Assembly (NCBI GenBank): GCA_947464185.1 | Contig: CANHVY010000006.1 | Span: 37,033-101,032, forward strand | Direction: 5' to 3' | Length of the DNA stretch: 64,000 bases | Origin: Burkholderiales bacterium | GTDB taxonomy: Bacteria; Pseudomonadota; Gammaproteobacteria; Burkholderiales; Burkholderiaceae_C | In this document: positions 48,993 to 59,069 of the stretch, piece after piece | Layout of the letters: each line of letters opens with the position of its first letter | Numbering within the stretch: position 1 is the first letter of the stretch | Position numbers and translations under genes: made by a program | Notes under the pieces: generated by a model | Database searches by the model: none | Seen by the model: the letters and a program-made list of their open reading frames with translations, nothing else | Told to the model about the DNA's origin: nothing

Positions 48993-50309
48993 ATGAAGGT
49001 CATCGTCCTGGGCAGCGGCGTCATCGGCACCACCACCGCCTATTACCTGGCCCGCGCCGGGGCGCAAGTCACCGTGCTGGACCGCCAGGCCGGCGCCGCC
49101 CTGGAAACCAGCTTTGCCAACGCCGGTCAGGTCTCGCCCGGCTACTCCACCCCCTGGGCCGCCCCGGGCATCCCTGTCAAGGCCTTGAAGTGGATGTTCC
49201 AGCGGCATGCCCCGCTGGCCATCCGCCCAGACGGCAGCCTGTTCCAGTTGCGCTGGATGGCGCAGATGCTGCGCCACTGCACGGCAGCCAACTACGCCAT
49301 CAACAAGGAGCGCCTGATGCGCGTGGCCGGCTACAGCCGCGACTGCCTGCGCGCCTTGCGTCAGGACATCGGCATCGAATACGACCACCGCACGGGTGGC
49401 ACGCTGCAGGTCTTTCGCACCCAGGCACAGATGGACGCGGTGGGCCGCGACACCGCCGTGCTGAAGGACTGTGGCGTGGACTTCGAGGTGCTGGACCGCG
49501 ACGGCCTGACCCGCGTCGAGCCCGGCCTGGCCCACGCCCGCGAGCGCCTGAGCGGCGGCCTGCGCCTGCCGGATGACGAAACCGGCGACTGCCACCTGTT
49601 CACGCGCCGCCTGGCCCAGGAGGCCGAGCGTTTGGGCGTGGAGTTCCGCTTCAACACCCAAGTCAACAGGCTGCTGACGAATGGCACAGCCGTCACGGGC
49701 GTGGAGCTCGCCGGGCCTGACGGCAGCCCCGGACAGGTGATATCGGCCGACCGCGTGGTGCTGGCCCTGGGCAGTTACTCCCGGCAGATGCTGCAGCCGC
49801 TGGGGCTGGACCTGCCGGTCTACCCCGTCAAGGGCTACTCGCTGACCATCCCGCTGCAAGACGAAGCCCTTGCGCCGCAGTCCACGGTGCTGGACGAAAC
49901 CTACAAGATCGCGCTCACCCGCCTGGGCAACCGCATCCGCGTGGGCGGCATGGCCGAGCTGGGCGGATTCGACCTGCGGCTGAACCCGCGCCGACGCCAG
50001 ACGCTGGAAATGGTGACGCAAGACCTGTTTCCGGGCGGCGACCTGCCGCGCGCGGAGTTCTGGACCGGCCTGCGCCCCATGACGCCCGACAGCACGCCCC
50101 TCATCGGCGCCACGCGCTGGGCGAACCTTTATCTGAACACCGGCCACGGCACCCTGGGCTGGACCATGGCCTGCGGCAGCGCCCGCGTGACGGCCGACCT
50201 GGTCCTGGGCCGACCGGCCGACATCCGTACCGACGGTCTCGGCCTGCATCGGTATGCGGCCTCCGGGCGCAGCAGGCTTGCTATGCTTCCGGGCCTGCCT
50301 TCCACCTGA
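48993..50309 (+). CDS. dadA: D-amino acid dehydrogenase
   Basis: [69 protein letters not shown]; divergent from Lrp. Confidence 0.94.
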   Translation: MKVIVLGSGVIGTTTAYYLARAGAQVTVLDRQAGAALETSFANAGQVSPGYSTPWAAPGIPVKALKWMFQRHAPLAIRPDGSLFQLRWMAQMLRHCTAANYAINKERLMRVAGYSRDCLRALRQDIGIEYDHRTGGTLQVFRTQAQMDAVGRDTAVLKDCGVDFEVLDRDGLTRVEPGLAHARERLSGGLRLPDDETGDCHLFTRRLAQEAERLGVEFRFNTQVNRLLTNGTAVTGVELAGPDGSPGQVISADRVVLALGSYSRQMLQPLGLDLPVYPVKGYSLTIPLQDEALAPQSTVLDETYKIALTRLGNRIRVGGMAELGGFDLRLNPRRRQTLEMVTQDLFPGGDLPRAEFWTGLRPMTPDSTPLIGATRWANLYLNTGHGTLGWTMACGSARVTADLVLGRPADIRTDGLGLHRYAASGRSRLAMLPGLPST

Positions 50310-50318
50310 AAATCTGCC

Positions 50319-51185
50319 ATGGACCACCGACGACGCTTACTTACTGCGGCGGGCGTGGCGGGCGTCGCGGGGCTGGCAGCGTCCCTGCCGCTGCAGGGGC
50401 TGGCCCAGGGTGGCACCGTCTACCGCTTCTCCCCCGTCAACCAGTACGGGATCGAACTGACCGCCCGGTACTGGAACTCCATCATCGAGTACGTGTCCAG
50501 CAAGAGCGGCGTGCGGTTGGAGCTGAAGATCGGCCGCACCTCGGCCGACACCACGGCCTACGTGCTGGCCCACGAGGTGGAGTTCATCTTCTCCAACCAC
50601 ATGTTCAGCCCGGAGCGGGAGCGGCTGGGCTGGAAGGTCATCGCGCGGCGCCAGACGCCCCCCATCCAGAGCCAGATCGTGGTGCTGGCGGAGTCGCCCA
50701 TCCAGAAGCTGGAACAGCTGGAAGGGCAGGCGGTGGCCTTTCCGGGGCCCGAGGCCACGGTGGCCTACAAGTTCTCCTACGCCCAGCTGCTCAAGCGCAA
50801 CATCAACGTGCAGGTCGTCTTTGGCGGCAACATGGACGGCGCCTTCGCTCAGCTGGCCAGCGGCAAGGTGGCGGCGGCCGGCACGCACTCGCAACTTTCC
50901 GAAGGCTGGTCCAAGCGGGAGAACCGCAAGCTGCGGGCCCTGTGGAACTCCGAGCCGCTGCACGATCTGGCGGTGATGGTGGCACGCAAGGTGCCACAGG
51001 CCGATGCCGAGGCCGTGGGGCGGGCTTTCGCCGGCATGCTGGCCGACCCCGCCGGCCAGCGCGTGCTGGCCACCGTGGGGGACCTCGTCAAGCTGCAGCC
51101 CACGGCGGGCTTCGTGGCCTCCAACGGTTCGGAGTACGGTCCCTACCGTCAGTTCTTTGCGACGGCCCCCGCGCAATTGCGTTGA
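50319..51185 (+). CDS. PhnD-like phosphate/phosphonate-type periplasmic binding protein
   Basis: YRFSPVNQYGIELTARYWNSIIEYVSSKSGVRLELKIGRTSADTTAYVLAHEVEFIFSNHMFSPER...FPGPEATVAYKFSYAQLLKRNINVQVVFGGNMDGAFAQLASGKVAAAGTHSQL. Confidence 0.8.
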   Translation: MDHRRRLLTAAGVAGVAGLAASLPLQGLAQGGTVYRFSPVNQYGIELTARYWNSIIEYVSSKSGVRLELKIGRTSADTTAYVLAHEVEFIFSNHMFSPERERLGWKVIARRQTPPIQSQIVVLAESPIQKLEQLEGQAVAFPGPEATVAYKFSYAQLLKRNINVQVVFGGNMDGAFAQLASGKVAAAGTHSQLSEGWSKRENRKLRALWNSEPLHDLAVMVARKVPQADAEAVGRAFAGMLADPAGQRVLATVGDLVKLQPTAGFVASNGSEYGPYRQFFATAPAQLR

Positions 51186-51204
51186 CAGGTCACGGACCTT
51201 GAGC

Positions 51205-54024
51205 GTGAAGAAATCCTGGAACACCGTCGTCGCCGCGCTGGGCCGGCTGTGGCCTCAGTCGCTGACGAACCGGGTCTTTGCGCTCTACGCGGTCACACTG
51301 GTCACGTTCCTCGGCGTCGGGCTCATGGTGTTCCTGAGCCATCAGGTCCGGCAGCAGATCGAGGAGACGCAGCGGGCCTCGGTGATGCTGGTGGAGGTCG
51401 TCGCACAGGCGGTGCAGGACAGCGTCGTCATCGGCGACTACGACACCGTGCGCAAGACGCTGGACCGCGCCGTGCAGGGATCGGTCTTCCGCTCCAGCCA
51501 GTTCATCGACACCAAAGGCGGCCGCATCCGCATCGACAGCCGGACCCCGCTGCGCGGCCAACCCCCTGGCTGGCTGGTGCAGTGGGCCGAGCGAGAGTTG
51601 TACGACGTGAACCGCAACATCACGGTCGGCGGGCGCGACTACGGCGTGCTGCGCCTGACCTTCGACGCCCACACGGTGGCCCACGACTTGTGGAACCTGG
51701 CGATCCTGCTGGTCGGCGCCGGGCTGGCCAGCCTGGTGCTGGGGCTGGTGGCCATCCACTTCCTGCTGCGCCGTTGGCTGGGCGGGCTGGAGCGTCTGTT
51801 GAGACTGGACAAGGCCCTGGCCGCGGGCCGGGTGGATGTCTCGCAGATCGACACCCAGGGCGCCCCCACCGAGGTCACGCGCGTGGTCGCCATGTTCCAG
51901 CGCATCGCCGAGCTGATGCGCGAGCGTGAAGTCAGCCGCCGCGCGCTGGACAACCAGAAGTTCGCGCTCGATCAGCACGCCATCGTCAGCATCACCGACC
52001 TGGCCGGCAGCATCACCTACGCCAACGACCGCTTCTGCGACATCACCGGCTTCACGCGCGATGAACTGCTGGGGCGCAACCACCGCATCATCAATTCAGG
52101 TCGGCAACCGGCGAGCTTCTTCGAGAACCTGTGGAAGGTGATCGGCGCGGGTCAGGTCTGGCACGGGGAGATCTGCAACCGCAACCGGGCCGGCGAGCTG
52201 TACTGGGTCAGCGCGACCATCGTGCCGCTGCTGGACGAAAAGGGCCGGCCGGAGCAGTACATCGCCATCCGCACCGAGATCACCGAGCGGGTTCGGGCTG
52301 AGCGCGCGCTGGAGGAGATGAACCAGAACCTGGAGAACACGGTCCAGCATCGCACCCAGGCGCTGGAGGAAGCCACCCTGGCGGCCTCCCTGGCGAACCG
52401 GGCCAAGAGCGACTTCTTGTCGAACATGAGCCACGAGATGCGTACCCCGATGAACAGCATCCTGGGCATGTCCTACCTGGCGCTGCGCGCCTCGCCCTCG
52501 CCGAAGGTGCGGGACTACCTGCGCAGCATCCACGACTCCGGCAAGTACCTGCTGGAGCTGATCAGCGGCATCCTGGACTTCTCCAAGATCGAGTCCGGCA
52601 AGCTGGAGGTGGAAAACGTCGACCTGCTGCTGCCCGCCATCTACGCCGACGTGGTGAGGCTGATGGAGGAACCTGCCCTGGAAAAGGGGCTGGAGTTGCG
52701 GGTGGAACTCGATGAACGCCTGCAGCAGCCCTTCAAGGGCGACCCGCTGCGCATCCGCCAGATCCTGCTGAACTACGCCAGCAACGCCGTGAAGTTCTCC
52801 TCCAAGGGCGTGGTGCGCCTCATCGGCCGGGCGGGTGCGGAAGGGCCGGATGGGGTGGAGGTGGTGTTGCAGGTCGCCGACGAAGGCATCGGCATGACGC
52901 CCGAGCAGGCCGCCCAGTTGTTCCAGCCCTTCCACCAGGCCGATGCCTCCACCACCCGGCAGTTCGGTGGCACAGGCCTGGGCCTGGCCATCTGCCGCGA
53001 ACTCGCCAAGCTCATGGGCGGTCAAGTGGGCGCGGACAGCCAGGCCGGCGCAGGCAGCACCTTCTGGTGCCGGCTGCGGCTGCCGAAGGGGCAAATGCCG
53101 GCGGCCAAGCCCAGGGAATCCGACCTCGGCGCCCTGGACGAGCGCTGGGGGCCGCTGCTGCGGGACGTGCGTGTGCTGGTGGTGGACGACAACGTCGTCA
53201 ACCAGGCCGTCGCCCGTGAATTGCTGCAGGCCACGGGCGCCCGGGTCGAGCTGGCCGGCGATGGCCAGCAGGCGCTGGACCTGTTGCAGACCTTGGAAGT
53301 GGACTGCGTGCTGATGGACATGCAGATGCCGGTGATGGACGGCCTGGAGGCCACGCGCCGACTGCGGGCACAAGAGCGATTGCGCCGCCTGCCCATCATC
53401 GCCATGACGGCGAACGCCAGCACCCAGGACCGGCGCGCCTGCCTGGCCGCCGGCATGAACGACTTTGTCTCCAAGCCCGTGGAGCCCCAGCGACTCCTGG
53501 ACATCGTGGCGCGCTGGGCGGGTCATTCGGCTGCCAAGTCAGGGCCTGCGACTCCAGTTGCCGCGCGCGCTGCCGAACCTGCTGTCGGACAGAACTCCGC
53601 GCCTGCTCCAGGAAATGCTCCCTTCCCCACGCCAACGCCTTCACTCCCTTCCCTGCACCCAGGAGAAGCCGTCCTGGACCTCCAGTTGCTGGGTACCCTC
53701 ACCCGCGGCAGCGCCAGCACCCTGGTGCCCATCGTCAAGGTCTTTGAATCGATGATGGACAAGACCGTGGTCGAGTTGCAGCAGGCCCTGGCGGCGCGCG
53801 ACCCCAAGCGGTTGGGGCAGCTCGGCCACAAGGCCAAGTCCTCGGCCTCGGCGGTGGGGTCCCAGGCCCTTTCCCAGCACTGCCACGCCCTGGAGATGGC
53901 CATGCAAGCTGCGGAGCCCGACTTCACATTGGCAGCAGAGCTGGTGCAGGAGATCGAGCGGCTGAGCCCGCTGGTGGTGCAGGCCTTGCGGACACATCTG
54001 GCGGCGGCAGCGCAGCCCTCCTGA
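51205..54024 (+). CDS. Hybrid sensor histidine kinase (PAS-HisKA-HATPase-REC-Hpt), probable GTG start
   Basis: PAS region ITYANDRFCDITGFTRDELLGRNHRIINS; MSHEMRTPMNSILGM; GGTGLGLAICREL; REC VLVVDDNVVNQAVA..LMDMQMPVMDGLEA; Hpt LGHKAKSSASAVGSQ. Confidence 0.94.
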   Translation: MKKSWNTVVAALGRLWPQSLTNRVFALYAVTLVTFLGVGLMVFLSHQVRQQIEETQRASVMLVEVVAQAVQDSVVIGDYDTVRKTLDRAVQGSVFRSSQFIDTKGGRIRIDSRTPLRGQPPGWLVQWAERELYDVNRNITVGGRDYGVLRLTFDAHTVAHDLWNLAILLVGAGLASLVLGLVAIHFLLRRWLGGLERLLRLDKALAAGRVDVSQIDTQGAPTEVTRVVAMFQRIAELMREREVSRRALDNQKFALDQHAIVSITDLAGSITYANDRFCDITGFTRDELLGRNHRIINSGRQPASFFENLWKVIGAGQVWHGEICNRNRAGELYWVSATIVPLLDEKGRPEQYIAIRTEITERVRAERALEEMNQNLENTVQHRTQALEEATLAASLANRAKSDFLSNMSHEMRTPMNSILGMSYLALRASPSPKVRDYLRSIHDSGKYLLELISGILDFSKIESGKLEVENVDLLLPAIYADVVRLMEEPALEKGLELRVELDERLQQPFKGDPLRIRQILLNYASNAVKFSSKGVVRLIGRAGAEGPDGVEVVLQVADEGIGMTPEQAAQLFQPFHQADASTTRQFGGTGLGLAICRELAKLMGGQVGADSQAGAGSTFWCRLRLPKGQMPAAKPRESDLGALDERWGPLLRDVRVLVVDDNVVNQAVARELLQATGARVELAGDGQQALDLLQTLEVDCVLMDMQMPVMDGLEATRRLRAQERLRRLPIIAMTANASTQDRRACLAAGMNDFVSKPVEPQRLLDIVARWAGHSAAKSGPATPVAARAAEPAVGQNSAPAPGNAPFPTPTPSLPSLHPGEAVLDLQLLGTLTRGSASTLVPIVKVFESMMDKTVVELQQALAARDPKRLGQLGHKAKSSASAVGSQALSQHCHALEMAMQAAEPDFTLAAELVQEIERLSPLVVQALRTHLAAAAQPS

Positions 54025-54251
54025 TGCGCGAAGCCCGTCAAGAGCGCGACTTCAGGACACGGCGTCGCACCCGTAGCCCCACCGGAAGACGCCCCGCGCG
54101 AAAGCGCCCCAGTGCATAAAGGTTCAGGCGGACATCGGTGGACTGGCCCAGGGCGGCCTGGGCCAGCACCCGGACCGACCGTGGTCAGACAGCGCTTGGC
54201 TTGATCCCGGACAGGGCGGGCGGCCCTCGGGAGCGGGAGGATCGGGCCACG

Positions 54252-56972
54252 ATGCTCCCGTCCCCCCACACAGGCCTGAGCCAGGCCGAGGCTGCACGAC
54301 GCCTGAAGGCCGAGGGCCCGAACGAGCTGCCACGAGGCCGTCGGCGCACGCTGTGGCGCATCGTGCTGGAAGCCACGCGCGACCCGATGTCGCAGTTCCT
54401 GATAGCCGGCGTGACGATCTACCTGCTGCTGGGCGACGTGCACGAGGCGCTGCTGCTGGGTCTGTTCGTGCTCATGACCATCGGGCTGTCAGTGGTGCAG
54501 CAGCAGCGCACCGAACGCGTGCTGGAAGCCCTGCGGGACCTGGCCAGCCCCCGGGCCCTGGTGCTGCGCGGCGGCGAGCGCCTGCGCATTCCCGGCCGCG
54601 AGGTGGTGCGCAGCGATCTGCTGCTGATCGGCGAGGGCGACCGCGTGGCCGCGGACGGCGTTCTGCTGTCGGCCCACGCCCTGGAGACTGACGAGTCGCT
54701 GCTGACGGGCGAGTCCGTACCGGTGCGCAAGACAGCGAAGCAAGAAGGTGCCGTTGAACCGGCCAGCCCGGGGACGGCACCGGAGGAAGCATCCGCCCCC
54801 GCCAGCGCCCAGCCCGGCGGTGACGGACAACCCTTTGTCTGGGCCGGCTCGGTGGTGGTCAAGGGCCAGGGCATCGCACAGGTCACTGCCACTGGGGCGG
54901 CCAGCGCCATGGGGCGCATCGGGCAAGCGCTGGGCAGCATCGAGACCCCGGACACCCCGCTGACTTTGCAGACGCGCCGGCTGGTGCGCCTGGCCGCCAT
55001 GGCCGGCGCGGCAGCCAGCCTGCTGTTCATCCTGGGCTTCGGGCTCACAAGAGGGGACTGGCTGGCCGCGCTGCTGGGCGGGGTGACGCTGGCCATGTCG
55101 CTGCTGCCCGAAGAGTTTTCGCTGATCCTGACGGTGTTCATGGCCATGGGCGCGTGGCGCCTGTCGCACGAACGCGTGCTGGCGCGGCGGCCCGCCGCCA
55201 TCGAGGCGCTGGGCGCGGCCACGGTGCTGTGCACGGACAAGACCGGCACGCTGACCTGGAACCGCATGGCGGTGACCGACCTGGCGGTGATGGGCCTGCC
55301 GGTGGCGAACCTGGAGAACCCGGCGGCTGCGGATGCCGCCGCTGCAGACCCGCCGGCCCTGCGGGTGTGGACAGCCGGCGGCGCCGGGCCGACCGCGCCG
55401 CTGCCCGAAGCTTTTCATGCCCTGCTCGAAGCCGCGGTACTGGCCAGCCAGCCCGAACCTTTCGACCCCATGGAGCGCGCCTTCCACGCCCTGGGCCAGG
55501 AACACCTGGGCCCGGCCCATGGCCATGACGGCTGGGAACTGGTGCATGCCTGGGGCCTGACGCCTGAACTGCTGGCCATGTCGCATGTGTGGCAGGCACC
55601 CGGGCAGGAATCACCCACCATCGCGGCCAAGGGCGCGCCCGAGGCGATGGCGCTGCTGTGTCGCCTGAGCGAGGCGCAGGCCGCCGTCTGGCAGGAGGCG
55701 GCCCGGCAGTTCACCTCCAGCGGCAAGCGCGTGCTGGCCGTGGCACGGGCCGTGGTCACCGCACAGAACGCACAGACCACACAAACCGCCCAGAACGGCC
55801 GGACCGCCCATACCGCCCATACCGCCCATAGCGCCAACCCCGGCGCGCCCTGGCCCGCCACGCCCCACGGCTTCGAGTTCCAGCCCCTGGGCCTGGTCGC
55901 CCTGGCCGACCCGCTGCGCCCCGAGGTGCCTGCCGCCGTGGCCGAGTGCCGGCGGGCCGGGGTGCGCGTGGCCATGGTCACCGGCGACCACCCCGGCACC
56001 GCCCTGGCCATCGCCACCCAGGCTGGCATCGACACCACGGGCGGCGTGCTCACCGGCGCCGACATCGAGGCGATGGACGAGGCTGCGCTGCGCGAGCGGG
56101 CGCTGCGCACCAGCGTCTTCGCCCGCGTGATGCCGCAGCAAAAACTCAAGCTGGTGCAGGCCCTGAAAGCCGGTGGCGAGGTGGTGGCCATGACGGGCGA
56201 CGGCGTGAACGACGCCCCGGCGCTGAAGGCCGCGCACATCGGCATTGCCATGGGCCGGCGCGGCACCGACGTGGCGCGTGAGGCCGCCAGCCTGGTGCTG
56301 ATGGAAGACGACTTCGGCGCCATCGTCAAGGGCCTGCGCATGGGCCGGCGCATCCTGGACAACGTGCGCAAGGGCATGGTGTTCGTGCTGGCGGTGCACG
56401 TGCCCATCGCGGGCCTGGCACTGCTGCCCCTGCTGCTGGGCTGGCCTCCGCTGTTCACGCCCGTCCACATCGCCTTCCTGGAACTGGTGATCGACCCGGT
56501 GTGCGCCATCGTCTTCGAGGCCGAGGGCGACGAGGACGACGTGATGGCCCGCCCACCGCGAGACCCGGCCGCCGCCATCGTCTCGGCGGACCTGGTGCGC
56601 CTGGGCCTGTGGCAGGGCGGCGCGGTACTGGCCGTGCTGGCGGCGCTGTACGTGGCCGTGACCTGGGCCGGCAGCGGTGTCGAAGAGGTGCGCGCCGCGG
56701 TGTTCGCCGCCCTGGTGGGCAGCCTCGCGGCCCTGGTGCTGGCCAACCGCAGCTTCAGCGTGGCCTTGGGTGTCTCCCTGAGGCACCCGAATCCGGCGCT
56801 CTGGACTGTCATGCTGGTCAGCGCGGTGCTGCTGGGCCTGGCGATGGCGGTGCCTGCGCTGCGCTCGGTGTTCGGGTTTTCCGAGCCTTCGGCCCTCATC
56901 TTGAGCCTGGCAGGACTCACCAGCGTGGCCCTGCTGCCCTTGCTGGGGCGCATCGCCCGGCGGCGGGGTTGA
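54252..56972 (+). CDS. Cation-translocating P-type ATPase
   Basis: TDESLLTGESVPV...LCTDKTGTLTWNRM...MVTGDHPGTALAIA...AMTGDGVNDAPALKAAHIGIAMGRRGTDVAREAASLVL. Confidence 0.95.
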   Translation: MLPSPHTGLSQAEAARRLKAEGPNELPRGRRRTLWRIVLEATRDPMSQFLIAGVTIYLLLGDVHEALLLGLFVLMTIGLSVVQQQRTERVLEALRDLASPRALVLRGGERLRIPGREVVRSDLLLIGEGDRVAADGVLLSAHALETDESLLTGESVPVRKTAKQEGAVEPASPGTAPEEASAPASAQPGGDGQPFVWAGSVVVKGQGIAQVTATGAASAMGRIGQALGSIETPDTPLTLQTRRLVRLAAMAGAAASLLFILGFGLTRGDWLAALLGGVTLAMSLLPEEFSLILTVFMAMGAWRLSHERVLARRPAAIEALGAATVLCTDKTGTLTWNRMAVTDLAVMGLPVANLENPAAADAAAADPPALRVWTAGGAGPTAPLPEAFHALLEAAVLASQPEPFDPMERAFHALGQEHLGPAHGHDGWELVHAWGLTPELLAMSHVWQAPGQESPTIAAKGAPEAMALLCRLSEAQAAVWQEAARQFTSSGKRVLAVARAVVTAQNAQTTQTAQNGRTAHTAHTAHSANPGAPWPATPHGFEFQPLGLVALADPLRPEVPAAVAECRRAGVRVAMVTGDHPGTALAIATQAGIDTTGGVLTGADIEAMDEAALRERALRTSVFARVMPQQKLKLVQALKAGGEVVAMTGDGVNDAPALKAAHIGIAMGRRGTDVAREAASLVLMEDDFGAIVKGLRMGRRILDNVRKGMVFVLAVHVPIAGLALLPLLLGWPPLFTPVHIAFLELVIDPVCAIVFEAEGDEDDVMARPPRDPAAAIVSADLVRLGLWQGGAVLAVLAALYVAVTWAGSGVEEVRAAVFAALVGSLAALVLANRSFSVALGVSLRHPNPALWTVMLVSAVLLGLAMAVPALRSVFGFSEPSALILSLAGLTSVALLPLLGRIARRRG
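55803..55829. repeat. (ACCGCCCAT)x3 in-frame 9-bp tandem repeat within P-type ATPase
   Basis: Encodes (TAH)x3 inside TAQNAQTTQTAQNGRTAHTAHTAHSAN. Confidence 0.95.
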
Positions 56973-57014
56973 GGGTCCGTCAGCCGCGGGCGCTGGTGCC
57001 CCGGGTTTCGGGCA

Positions 57015-57920
57015 TCAAGCCAGGCCCAGCATCCCGCGCAGCACGGGGTGGGCGAAGCGGCGCCGCATGGTGACGGCGTAGAAGCGCTCCTGCAGTTGCG
57101 GGATGCTGCAACGCTCCACCAGCACGCCGCTGCGCAGTTCGTCACTCACCACCACAGGCGGCACCAGGGCCAGGGCGCCGGTCTCGCGCGCCAGCAGGCG
57201 CAGCATGGCCATGTCGTCGACCTCGGCCAACAGCACCGGGCGCACGCCAGCCTCCTCCAGCAGCAGGTCGAAGGCGGGGCGCACGGCGCTGTCTGCGCTG
57301 GGCAGGATCAGCGGCTGGCAGTCCAGGTCCTGCGGGAAGCGAAAGGCCGGTGCGGCCGGCCCCTTGCCCCTACCCTTGCGCAGACGTTCCGGCGGGCGCG
57401 AGACCAAGCTGAGCGACTGGGATGCCACGCGGCGACTGACCCACCCGGCCGAGGTGTCGCGTGGCGCAGCCTCATTGGACAGCACCACATCCAGCGTGTG
57501 CGCCGACAACTGCGCCAGCAGCTCGCGAGGCGTTCCCGACACCAGCCGGATCTGCACCTGCTCGTCACGCAGCAGGGGTGACAGCCAGCCGAGCTGGAAG
57601 TTGCGCGACAGCGTGGCCACCGACCCCACCCGCAGCACCGCGCGCTTCAGCGTCGACGTGCCGCGCAGTGCGCCCAGCAGCTCCTGGCCGGCCTGGAAGA
57701 TGGTGTCGGCATGCGCCAGCGCCACGCGGCCGGCCTCGGTCAGCACCAGCTGCCGGTTCCTGCGCTCGAACAGCGCGTGCCCCAGGCGTTCCTCCAGTTG
57801 GCGCAACTGGATCGACAGCGCCGAGGGCGAGACGTGCAGCGCCTCGGCCGCCTTGGTCAGGTGGCGGCGATGGGCTACCACCCAGAAGTAGCGCAGATGA
57901 TGGAAGTTCAACTCGGCCAT
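57015..57920 (-). CDS. LysR-family transcriptional regulator
   Basis: ELNFHHLRYFWVVAHRRHLTKAAEALHVSPSALSIQLRQLEERLGHALFERRNRQLVLTEAG. Confidence 0.93.
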   Translation of the reverse strand: MAELNFHHLRYFWVVAHRRHLTKAAEALHVSPSALSIQLRQLEERLGHALFERRNRQLVLTEAGRVALAHADTIFQAGQELLGALRGTSTLKRAVLRVGSVATLSRNFQLGWLSPLLRDEQVQIRLVSGTPRELLAQLSAHTLDVVLSNEAAPRDTSAGWVSRRVASQSLSLVSRPPERLRKGRGKGPAAPAFRFPQDLDCQPLILPSADSAVRPAFDLLLEEAGVRPVLLAEVDDMAMLRLLARETGALALVPPVVVSDELRSGVLVERCSIPQLQERFYAVTMRRRFAHPVLRGMLGLA

Positions 57921-58073
57921 GTCGGAAGCTTAAATTTTATCAAACCATGAGTTTCGAAAGATGAATTGGACTCCAGTGCACCGGATTCCTACAGTGATGC
58001 TCATCGCTCCACCTGGATTTGTGGTGGGTTCCTTCCAGGCGGCCCGACGCCAGCCCCCCTCTGGAGACCTCAC

Positions 58074-59048
58074 ATGCCTGGCATGGACCTTCTGCTGACC
58101 AACCTGCTGCAACCCATCGTGCTGGCTTTTCTGCTGGGCACGCTAGCCGGAGCGGTCAAGAGCGAACTCGAGCTTCCCGAAGCCGTGGTGAAGCTGCTCG
58201 CCATCTACCTGCTGTTCTCGCTGGGCCTGACTGGCGGGCGCGAACTTGCCAAGGCCGACATGGCCGCTCTTTGGCCGCTACTGGCCATTACGCTGCTGAT
58301 GACCTTCGGCATCCCCACCCTAGCCTACATCGTCACGCGGCGCCTGGGCCGCATGGACATCAGCAATGCGGCCGCCATCGCCGCCCACTACGGCTCGGTC
58401 TCGACCGCGACCTTCTTCGCCTCCATGAGCTTTGCCACCGCGATGGGCACGCCTGCGGAAGGCTACATGGCCGCAATGGTGGCGCTGATGGAGTTCGGCG
58501 TCATCTACTCGCTGGTGCTCGCCCGGGTGGCCATGGGCCGCAAGAGTAGCGCGCGCGTCAACGCCAGCGAGTTGTTCATGAGCGTGATCCGGGGCCGAGG
58601 CATCCTGCTGCTCATCGGGGGCATGAGCATCGGCTACATCGCCAGCGACAAGCAGTGGCAGCAGATCTCGCCCTTCTACGAGGGGCTGTTCCGCGGCATG
58701 CTGATGCTCTTCCTGCTGGAAATGGGCATCACCGCCTCCCGCCAGATCAAGGCCTTCCGGCAGGTGGGCGTGTTCATGGCCGGCTTCGGCATGCTCATGC
58801 CCCTGCTGCACGGCATCGTGGGCGTGACGCTGGCGCACGGGGCCGGGCTGTCGGTGGGCGGGGCTTTCGTGTTCGGCGCCATCTGCGCCAGCGCATCGTT
58901 CATCGATGCGCCCGCGGCCTGCCGCGCCTCGCTGCCCGAGGCCAACCCCGGCATCTACCTGACCTCTTCGCTGGGCGTCACGCTGCCCTTCAACCTGCTG
59001 CTGGGGCTGCCGCTGTACTACCAGTACGCGCAGTGGCTCGCACGCTAG
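58074..59048 (+). CDS. SbtA-like sodium-dependent bicarbonate transporter family permease
   Basis: NLLQPIVLAFLLGTLAGAVKSELELPEAVVKLLAIYLLFSLGLTGGRELAKAD...AAHYGSVSTATFFASMSF...ASFIDAPAACRASLPEANPGIYLTSSLGVTLPFNLLLGLPLY. Confidence 0.9.
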   Translation: MPGMDLLLTNLLQPIVLAFLLGTLAGAVKSELELPEAVVKLLAIYLLFSLGLTGGRELAKADMAALWPLLAITLLMTFGIPTLAYIVTRRLGRMDISNAAAIAAHYGSVSTATFFASMSFATAMGTPAEGYMAAMVALMEFGVIYSLVLARVAMGRKSSARVNASELFMSVIRGRGILLLIGGMSIGYIASDKQWQQISPFYEGLFRGMLMLFLLEMGITASRQIKAFRQVGVFMAGFGMLMPLLHGIVGVTLAHGAGLSVGGAFVFGAICASASFIDAPAACRASLPEANPGIYLTSSLGVTLPFNLLLGLPLYYQYAQWLAR

Positions 59049-59069
59049 GCGTCACGCCCAGGTGTGGTG

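Noticed and set aside
55415-57145. 576-aa minus-strand ORF opposite the P-type ATPase
   Set aside because: S/R/A/T-rich antisense reading frame; the ATPase on the plus strand has all catalytic motifs.
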